A DNA stretch of 64,000 nucleotides from Desulforamulus reducens MI-1. Lineage in GTDB: Bacteria; Bacillota; Desulfotomaculia; Desulfotomaculales; Desulfotomaculaceae. The stretch is from assembly GCF_000016165.1 (NCBI RefSeq), contig NC_009253.1, positions 2,204,332 to 2,268,331 of the forward strand, read 5' to 3'. This document shows positions 57,957 through 64,000 of the stretch, piece by piece. Below the pieces are notes generated by a model that had not been told where the DNA came from, made no database searches, and was given only the letters and a program-made list of their open reading frames with translations. Both the position numbers and the translations under genes were made by a program. Numbering within the stretch: position 1 is the first letter of the stretch; each line of letters opens with the position of its first letter.

Positions 57957-58157
57957 TTAACCATTTGCGTTTTTAAAGGTTTGGCAGCAGGTGTCATCGT
58001 TACTGTTGGCTGGCGTAGCAGCTAAATTACTTAACTGTGCATTGGGTCCAAAACCGCCACCTTGAGCATCATTTTGTACAATGATTTGATCTGCTGTACA
58101 AAAGTTTCCTTGCTTATAATACTTGCAGTTGGAAACTGTGCATGCTACTTCTGGCAT
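57957..58157 (-). CDS. DUF1540 small Cys-containing protein
   Basis: 66 residues with CTVSNCKYYKQGNFCTADQI and DDTCCQTF, the DUF1540 cysteine pattern. Such proteins are common in spore-forming clostridia and probably bind metal; function unknown. AAAGGAGGGAT precedes the ATG. Single gene with its own terminator. Confidence 0.88.
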   Translation of the reverse strand: MPEVACTVSNCKYYKQGNFCTADQIIVQNDAQGGGFGPNAQLSNLAATPANSNDDTCCQTFKNANG

Positions 58158-58260
58158 TGATATCCCTCCTTTTAGTTAAATCCAATCATAGGATTTGATT
58201 TTTATAGGGTATTTATTCTTTGTATCTTAATTTCTTATTCTTCATACTATTCTGGTTCTG

Positions 58261-58307
58261 GAAAAAGAAAAAGAACTTCTGGGCGCCATCACCAAAAGTT
58301 CTTTTCT
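58261..58307 (-). terminator. Terminator of the smc-ftsY transcript
   Basis: AAAAGAACTT and AAGTTCTTTT form a 10-bp stem with a 17-nt loop containing GGCGCC, and a T-rich run follows on the minus strand. Confidence 0.7.
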
Positions 58308-58315
58308 TAGAATGA

Positions 58316-59245
58316 TTATGCATTGTCTTTAGTTTTACCATAAAGGGCATTAATAAAGTCCTTTGGATTAAAGGGACGTAAATCATCCATTCGTTCACCA
58401 ATGCCAATGAGTTTTACGGGAATGGCCATTTCTGTCACAATAGAAGTAACCACACCACCCTTGGCTGTGCCATCTAACTTGGTGAGGGCAATGCCAGTAA
58501 CATTAACAGCCTCACTAAATATTTTTACCTGATTCAGTGCATTTTGTCCTGTGGTGGCATCCAATACGAGCAGTACCTCATGGGGCGCCCCTGGCATTTC
58601 CCGGGCCACAATTTTATGCACCTTTCTCAATTCATCCATTAAGTTGCTTTTATTATGCAAACGGCCAGCGGTGTCAACCAAAAGGATATCTGCTTTACGG
58701 GAACGGGCCGCATGAACAGCATCATAGGCCACAGCCCCGGGATCGGAACCCTCCTGGTGTTTAATAATGTCCACCCCTACCCGATCGGCCCAAATCTCCA
58801 GTTGGTCAATGGCAGCTGCCCGGAAAGTATCTCCGGCTGCCAATAGAACTTTTTTTCCCTGCTCTTTAAAATTATGGGCCATTTTCCCAATGGTGGTGGT
58901 TTTACCCACACCATTCACCCCCACCACCATAATAACGGTGGGTCCCTCGGGATTTAGTTGAATGGGCGTTATCTTTTCACCCATCAGGTATTCCAATTCT
59001 TCCTGGAAAATCTCCTTTAAACGAGAAGCTTCCTGCACATTTCTGGCTTTTACACCTTTGCGCACCCGTTCAACCAATTTCATGGCTGTACTAACTCCCA
59101 CATCAGCCTGTATTAATACTTCTTCCAATTCTTCATAAAGGTCCTCATCAATGCCCGTACGACCTGTGACCACCTGATCAATTTTTTCAATAAAACTTTG
59201 GCGGGTTTTGGTTAAGCTTTCTTTTAATCGGTCAAAAAAGCCCAC
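58316..59245 (-). CDS. ftsY: Signal recognition particle receptor FtsY
   Basis: 309 residues from the GTG at 59245, which has CTGGAGGTT upstream; the longer frame has no site. The NG domain shows [32 protein letters not shown] and [12 protein letters not shown]. The N-terminal acidic region typical of enterobacteria is absent, normal for Gram-positives. It docks ribosome-SRP at the membrane. smc lies 129 nt upstream. Confidence 0.96.
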   Translation of the reverse strand: MGFFDRLKESLTKTRQSFIEKIDQVVTGRTGIDEDLYEELEEVLIQADVGVSTAMKLVERVRKGVKARNVQEASRLKEIFQEELEYLMGEKITPIQLNPEGPTVIMVVGVNGVGKTTTIGKMAHNFKEQGKKVLLAAGDTFRAAAIDQLEIWADRVGVDIIKHQEGSDPGAVAYDAVHAARSRKADILLVDTAGRLHNKSNLMDELRKVHKIVAREMPGAPHEVLLVLDATTGQNALNQVKIFSEAVNVTGIALTKLDGTAKGGVVTSIVTEMAIPVKLIGIGERMDDLRPFNPKDFINALYGKTKDNA

Positions 59246-59374
59246 TATCGTAAACCTCCAGTACAGCCTCAATATTTTTGGTAAAAGCCTGTCCCTAATA
59301 TAATGCCATATAATTGGCTATGTCAACCATATCTCTAAATAAGATCACTTTACAATTTGAGTATGTTTTAAGCC

Positions 59375-62300
59375 TTAAGCCAACTGTTTTTTGCCCCGAA
59401 CCGTTTCCATGGACATGGATAGAATCCGCGTTACACCAGCCTCATCCATGGTTGCACCATAAAGGGCCTGCGCTTTTTCCATGGTGCCTTTGCGGTGGCT
59501 AATCACAATAAATTGAACCTCATTGGATGTATTAGATAAATATTCAGCAAATCGGTTCACATTGGCTTCATCCAGAGAGGCTTCAATTTCATCCAGTACA
59601 CAAAAGGGGCTGGGTTTATACTTTAGGATAGCAAATAACAGTGCAATGGCTGTTAAGGCCCTTTCCCCACCAGATAGTAATGATAAGCTTTGGTTTTTCT
59701 TACCCGGTGGACGAGCTGTAATTTCTATGCCACAGGTTAGAGCATCTCCACCAGTTAGATTCATTGAGGCGCCACCCCCTCCAAATAACTGCTCAAACAC
59801 ATGGGAAAAATTTTTGTTAATAATCTTAAAAGCATTCTCAAATTGGCTAGACATTAGCTTGTTCAGTTCATCAATTAATTGCTCTAAGGAGTTTCTACTT
59901 TCCTCCAAATCTGCCCTTTGCTCCTCAAGGAAATGATACCTTTTCATAACTTCCTGGTACTCGTCCTCTGCCCCGGCATTCACTGCTCCCATTTCGGCCA
60001 TACGGGACTTAAGATCTTGTAAATCACTACGGGCTTGTTTTTTATTTGCAGCAGGTTCAACAGCCAATTGAGAAGGATCCTCTATCCCGTTTTCCCTCAG
60101 TCTTGTTTTCAAAAGTTCCAATTCTGTTTGAATACGGGTCTGCTGTAGTTCCATGGCATGTACCTTCTGACTAGTCTGCAACCAGAGCTGCTGCTTCTCC
60201 TGCAATCTTTTCTCAAGATTCCCAAGGTTTTCGCTGACAGCCCCCTGTTTGGCCTGTTCTGCCTTAAGATTTCCCATGGCCATTTGATGTTCCTGTTGCA
60301 AGCGCTTTAAGTCCATACCTACCTGGGATAACTGTTCTTGCAATTCACCTTTTCTCTTGTCCATTTGCTGTAATAGCTCCTGGGATGACGCTAAAGATAT
60401 CTTTCGTTCTTCAATTTCCTTTTCCAGACGGTTAATAATTTTTTGCACGCCAAGCATTTCCTGTCGCAATTCAGCCTGCCGAACTTTTTCTTGATAGAGA
60501 TTATTCTCCATATCAGCCTTTTTCTCCCTGGCCTTTGCAAGCTCTTCCTGGGTGATGCTAATATCCCTTTGCAATTGTTCCAGTTCCTGTTCCAGTAATG
60601 CCAGTTTAGCCGCTGCTTCCTGCTCGGACTGAGACCACTGGGCCATTTCCTGTTCAATATTGTGCATTTGGTATTGGCTTTCCTGCCTGCGCTCATTGGC
60701 TCTGGCCAATGCTTCCTTGGCTTTGGTTAAATCCATTTCCGCCGCCTGAAGCTCCAATCCCAGGGTTACTAATTGCTGCTGCGAAACCTTATATTGTTCA
60801 GTGCATTGCCGTTGATGTTGCTGTTGTTCCCCAAGAATTCCCGTCAGTTTATGTACCTGATTATGCAGATCCTGTACAACTTTAGCCAGTTCATCCCTCT
60901 CCCTGCGGGTATGCAGCATACCTCCGATATTCCGGACAGTACCACCTCCGGATAATGAGCCTCCTGGGTTAAATAATTCGCCTGTCAGGGTTACAATACG
61001 GAGTCTTTGCTGCATTTGTCTGGCAACCTGAATGGCATTATCCAGGGTATCAACCACCACCAGACGTCCCAGTAGCAATTCAACCACCACACGGTATTTA
61101 AGTTCTACCTCAATAAGATTGGCTGCTAGTCCAACAACACCAGGTAGTCCCAGGGCCCTTTTTTCCCAGTCACCAGGAGGAGTTGGTCGTAATGAATCAA
61201 GGGGCAGAAAGGTAGCTCGCCCAAGGTTTTGCCTCTTCAAATAATCAATGGCTTCTTTGGCTTGCTGGGATGTTTCTGTAACGATATTTTGCAGTGCTCC
61301 TCCCAGTGCAGCCTCCATGGCAGTCTCAAAACCCTTGGGAACTTTGATCAGATCCGCCACAGCACCGCATATACCAAGGGCACGGCTATTGTTATTGGTG
61401 ACCGCCCTTAGCAACTCCCTAACTGGTTTTATGAAACCCGTGTGGGAGTTCAGGTTTTCTTCCAAAACCTTGAGTCGGGAATGCTTAGCAACCATTTCTT
61501 CCTTCACGGCCAAGAGCTTAGATTGCACCCGCATCAACTCGTCACGTAACTTCTCCAACTTAACCTCTGACTTCTGCTGTTCCTCCGCCAACTGCAGCTT
61601 TTTCTGATTGAGTTCCTCAACTCTTTTTTGGGCTGCATCTATGTTAGACTGCAAGGATATTCCCTGGTCATGAACTTCCTGGGCCACCCTTTCTATATGC
61701 TCCCGGCGATGACTTAGCTGTTCCTTACGGTCCATAGCTTGGTTTTGAATGTTTCGTTGGTTGGCCACCCTATTCAACTGTTCAATTAAATCAGTGTTAA
61801 GGTTTTGAAACAAATCCTGCTTTTGCAAAACTTCCTGTTCGATACCTTCCAGTATCTGATGGGAATCGGAGGTATTCTCCAACTCAATACTTTCCTTAAT
61901 CTGTCTAATCTTTTCCTTTTCTACAGTTAGCTCCTGGTTAAGTTGCTGCAAAAATACCGTGGAATCCTTTTGATACTGTTCTATTCTTTGATATTCAGAA
62001 ACCTGATGATTAATTTGCTCAATGGTTAAGGCTTGTTTATTTTTTAAACGGTCTATGCCACCGTCCAACTCAAGAATTTGTTCTTTTAAGAGACTGATTG
62101 ACGCTTCTATTTTAAGGAACTCAGACTTAGCTTGAGTGATTTCTTCCTCAAGGGCTGGTCTTTCATCCTTGTATTCTAGTTTTAAACTTTCCAGTTGGCT
62201 TGCCAAATCATTAACTTTAACTGAAAGATCATCCCAATCCCTTTTGTACAAAGATAATTCCAAGTTCCAGGCCTGCTCATATAGCATTTTATATTGCTTC

Positions 62301-62935
62301 GCCTTCTCAGCCTGTTCTGCCAGTGGGTCGATGCGTCCCGACAATTCGTTGATAATATCGGAAACCCTGTTTAAATCCTGCTGCGCGGAAGTTAGTTTCC
62401 GCAGGGCCTCTTCCTTTCGGTGTCGGTATTTTACAATGCCTGCCGCTTCTTCAATGATAGAGCGTCTTTCCTCGGGCCTGCTGCTTAAAATTTCATCGAC
62501 TTTACCTTGCCCAATAAGAGAGTAGGCCCCGCGGCCTAAACCGGTATCCATAAATAGTGCATGGATATCCTTAAGCCTGCAGGGCACCTTGTTAATCAAG
62601 TACTCACTTTCTCCAGAACGGTATAAGCGCCGTGTAACTGATACTTCCTCATAGGGCAGGGAGAACATTTTTGCCGTATTATCTAATGTTAAAGTCACTT
62701 CTGCCAAACCAACAGGTTTTCTTTTAGCACTGCCGGCAAAGATCACATCTTCCATGCGACCGCCCCTTAGAGAAGAAGCCCTCTGTTCACCCAGGCACCA
62801 GCTTATGGCATCCGAAATATTACTTTTCCCACTCCCGTTGGGACCCACAACAACGGACAAGCCAGAATGCAACTCTAACTTAACACGGTCACCAAAGGAC
62901 TTAAAGCCCTGTATATCCATTCTTTTTAAAACCAA
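59375..62935 (-). CDS. smc: Chromosome segregation protein SMC
   Basis: 1,186 residues. The Walker A GPNGSGKS is at residues 31-38; LRGGRMEDVIFAGS follows. Two long coiled coils flank the hinge (about residues 505-665, with RALGICGAVADLIKVPKG and LSGGGTVRNIGGMLHTRRER). The C-terminal signature LSGGERALTAIALLFAI and Walker B FCVLDEIEASLD close the ATPase head. With ScpA and ScpB it compacts and segregates the chromosome. The order rnc-smc-ftsY is conserved. Confidence 0.97.
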   Translation of the reverse strand: MVLKRMDIQGFKSFGDRVKLELHSGLSVVVGPNGSGKSNISDAISWCLGEQRASSLRGGRMEDVIFAGSAKRKPVGLAEVTLTLDNTAKMFSLPYEEVSVTRRLYRSGESEYLINKVPCRLKDIHALFMDTGLGRGAYSLIGQGKVDEILSSRPEERRSIIEEAAGIVKYRHRKEEALRKLTSAQQDLNRVSDIINELSGRIDPLAEQAEKAKQYKMLYEQAWNLELSLYKRDWDDLSVKVNDLASQLESLKLEYKDERPALEEEITQAKSEFLKIEASISLLKEQILELDGGIDRLKNKQALTIEQINHQVSEYQRIEQYQKDSTVFLQQLNQELTVEKEKIRQIKESIELENTSDSHQILEGIEQEVLQKQDLFQNLNTDLIEQLNRVANQRNIQNQAMDRKEQLSHRREHIERVAQEVHDQGISLQSNIDAAQKRVEELNQKKLQLAEEQQKSEVKLEKLRDELMRVQSKLLAVKEEMVAKHSRLKVLEENLNSHTGFIKPVRELLRAVTNNNSRALGICGAVADLIKVPKGFETAMEAALGGALQNIVTETSQQAKEAIDYLKRQNLGRATFLPLDSLRPTPPGDWEKRALGLPGVVGLAANLIEVELKYRVVVELLLGRLVVVDTLDNAIQVARQMQQRLRIVTLTGELFNPGGSLSGGGTVRNIGGMLHTRRERDELAKVVQDLHNQVHKLTGILGEQQQHQRQCTEQYKVSQQQLVTLGLELQAAEMDLTKAKEALARANERRQESQYQMHNIEQEMAQWSQSEQEAAAKLALLEQELEQLQRDISITQEELAKAREKKADMENNLYQEKVRQAELRQEMLGVQKIINRLEKEIEERKISLASSQELLQQMDKRKGELQEQLSQVGMDLKRLQQEHQMAMGNLKAEQAKQGAVSENLGNLEKRLQEKQQLWLQTSQKVHAMELQQTRIQTELELLKTRLRENGIEDPSQLAVEPAANKKQARSDLQDLKSRMAEMGAVNAGAEDEYQEVMKRYHFLEEQRADLEESRNSLEQLIDELNKLMSSQFENAFKIINKNFSHVFEQLFGGGGASMNLTGGDALTCGIEITARPPGKKNQSLSLLSGGERALTAIALLFAILKYKPSPFCVLDEIEASLDEANVNRFAEYLSNTSNEVQFIVISHRKGTMEKAQALYGATMDEAGVTRILSMSMETVRGKKQLA

Positions 62936-62961
62936 TGCTCTGCCCCCTGTAGTCCGTTTCT

Positions 62962-63714
62962 TTATCGGATTGGTCCAGCTGATTTATGGCCGGATTTTCC
63001 CATGCCTTCAAGATGCTGAAAGGCATCCTTTGCTGCCTGTTGTTCAGCTTCTTTTTTAGAGTGACCGCTCCCCTTACCGATGACCTTTCCTTTGTAGATC
63101 ACCCCGGCTGTAAAGGTTTTGTCATGATCGGGGCCGGATTCATCCATGATGGTGTAGGTTAAGGGGTCTGGAGATGATTGTTGCAGTATTTCTTGTAATT
63201 CTGTTTTATAATCCCTATCCAATCTTCCAGCCACAACATCGTCGATAATAGAACTGAGGCAGTTTAAAACAAAATGTCTGGAAATTTCCAACCCCTGATC
63301 CAAATAAATAGCACCCAGTAATGCCTCAAAGGCATCAGCCAAGATGGATGGCCGCTCCCTGCCGCCGGAACGTTCTTCTCCACGCCCCATGCGCAGGCAA
63401 CGGCCCAGGTCCAATCCCCGGGCTACCTTTGCCAAGGAGGGCTCACATACTGAAGATGCCCTCATTTTCGTTAGCTCGCCTTCAGTTCGATCTGGGAACA
63501 TTTTATATAAGTGTTCACTGATAATCAGCTCTAAAACTGCATCCCCTAAAAATTCTAATCTTTGATTATGACACAAACCATGCCCCCTGTTTTCATGAAC
63601 ACAAGAACTATGCGTTAGTGCCTGTATCAGCAGTGTAGGATTATGCCACTTAAAACCCAAACGTGTTTTCAGGCGATTAGCTTGCTCGTCTTGTTTAGAC
63701 AAATGAATCACCAC
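62962..63714 (-). CDS. rnc: Ribonuclease III
   Basis: 250 residues. The catalytic NQRLEFLGDAVLELIISEHLY and DAFEALLGAIYLD are followed by a C-terminal dsRNA-binding domain (DYKTELQEILQQS ... SKKEAEQQAAKDAFQHLE). It processes rRNA precursors and double-stranded RNA; here it would also be the candidate to excise the rRNA insertions. It starts 4 nt after the end of fabF. Confidence 0.97.
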   Translation of the reverse strand: MVIHLSKQDEQANRLKTRLGFKWHNPTLLIQALTHSSCVHENRGHGLCHNQRLEFLGDAVLELIISEHLYKMFPDRTEGELTKMRASSVCEPSLAKVARGLDLGRCLRMGRGEERSGGRERPSILADAFEALLGAIYLDQGLEISRHFVLNCLSSIIDDVVAGRLDRDYKTELQEILQQSSPDPLTYTIMDESGPDHDKTFTAGVIYKGKVIGKGSGHSKKEAEQQAAKDAFQHLEGMGKSGHKSAGPIR

Positions 63715-63718
63715 AGCT

Positions 63719-64000
63719 CTAAAAATTAAACTTTTTAAAGGCCAGTGTTACGTTATGTCCCCCGAAGCCAAAGGAGTTAGAAAGTGCCACATCGACATTC
63801 ATTTCTCTGGCCTCATTGGGTACAAAATCCAAATCACAATCAGGATCAGGGTTTTCATAGTTAATGGTAGGCGGTACCATACTATTTTTAATGGTTAGAA
63901 TGGAGGCCATTCCTTCTATGGCTCCAGCTGCTCCCAGCATGTGCCCGGTCATGGACTTGGTTGAGCTTACCACTAACTTATAGGCATGTTCTCCAAATAC
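63719..64000 (-). CDS. fabF: 3-oxoacyl-ACP synthase II (partial)
   Basis: The last 93 codons are visible; the rest lies beyond the right edge. [18 protein letters not shown] contains the catalytic His, and [36 protein letters not shown] complete the KAS II pattern. It elongates fatty acids with malonyl-ACP. The order fabF-rnc is conserved in Firmicutes. Confidence 0.95.
   Translation of the reverse strand, partial: VFGEHAYKLVVSSTKSMTGHMLGAAGAIEGMASILTIKNSMVPPTINYENPDPDCDLDFVPNEAREMNVDVALSNSFGFGGHNVTLAFKKFNF

Noticed and set aside
57801-57957. SAM riboswitch upstream of mtnP
   Set aside because: No S-box consensus helices are visible; only a terminator of the preceding gene and a promoter-like sequence.
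58213-58407. 64-codon minus-strand frame at the end of ftsY
   Set aside because: It overlaps ftsY in another frame and spans its terminator.

Overview
The window looks like the chromosome of a low-GC, anaerobic, endospore-forming Firmicute, most likely from the Desulfotomaculum/Desulforamulus part of the Peptococcaceae. Pointers are PrkA/YhbH and a Spo0E-like protein (sporulation or stationary phase), the Firmicutes order fabF-rnc-smc-ftsY and ylxM-ffh-rpsP-khpA-ylqD-rimM-trmD-rplS-lepB-rbgA-rnhB, an 11-subunit Nuo operon without NuoEFG, and rRNA genes carrying insertions. The genus is inference from gene content and style, not from a database search.

Layout. 1-2.7 kb: yhbH (runs off the left edge) and prkA. 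2.7-3.9 kb: gene-poor, with decayed transposon pieces. 4.2-6.3 kb: gatD-murT (lipid II amidation). 6.6-9.3 kb: small membrane, tRNA-binding, DnaI-like and zinc-ribbon genes. 9.4-11.05 kb: an intact-looking IS110-family element with a structured non-coding tail. 11.2-15.0 kb: TatD-like hydrolase, tryptophanase with a 41-residue companion, a helical membrane-anchored protein and an esterase. 15.1-21.6 kb: one complete rrn operon (16S-23S-5S, minus strand) with promoter, antitermination-like boxes, processing stems and terminator. 21.7-25.9 kb: a DUF1992 gene, comM and remnants of at least two transposon types. 26-31.2 kb: a soluble chemoreceptor, many small genes, a sirtuin and yraN. 31.3-41.1 kb: nuoABCDHIJKLMN. 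41.7-48.6 kb: the conserved translation/secretion block rnhB to ylxM. 48.6-51.4 kb: a class III aminotransferase and a Schlafen/AlbA_2-type protein on the plus strand. 51.4-57.9 kb: an RlmI-type methyltransferase and a methylthioadenosine/S-adenosylhomocysteine salvage operon. 57.9-64 kb: a DUF1540 gene, ftsY, smc, rnc and the end of fabF.

The most unusual feature is the rrn operon. Three short intervening sequences (about 120-130 nt) sit in 16S helix 6 (V1) and in 23S helices 25 and 98. They share terminal inverted repeats built from TTCGAA-type words and a common core. A fourth, 439-nt insertion in 23S helix 45 has the same terminal repeats and encodes a four-helix-bundle S23 protein. The pattern resembles one ORF-bearing element with non-autonomous derivatives, all inside rRNA genes. 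The 5S gene is separately expanded by about 87 nt in helix II, and the CCCUCC-type strand that should close this helix appears to be missing.

Functional links: the Nuo complex lacks the NADH module and probably takes electrons from ferredoxin or another donor. MtnP, MtnA and a class II aldolase could form a dihydroxyacetone-phosphate type shunt for methylthioadenosine or 5-deoxyadenosine, beside SAH hydrolase and an MTA/SAH deaminase. MurT/GatD amidate the peptidoglycan precursor. FtsY and Ffh form the signal recognition pathway. Several start codons were placed downstream of the longest frame because a good ribosome binding site decides them; TTG and GTG starts are common here.
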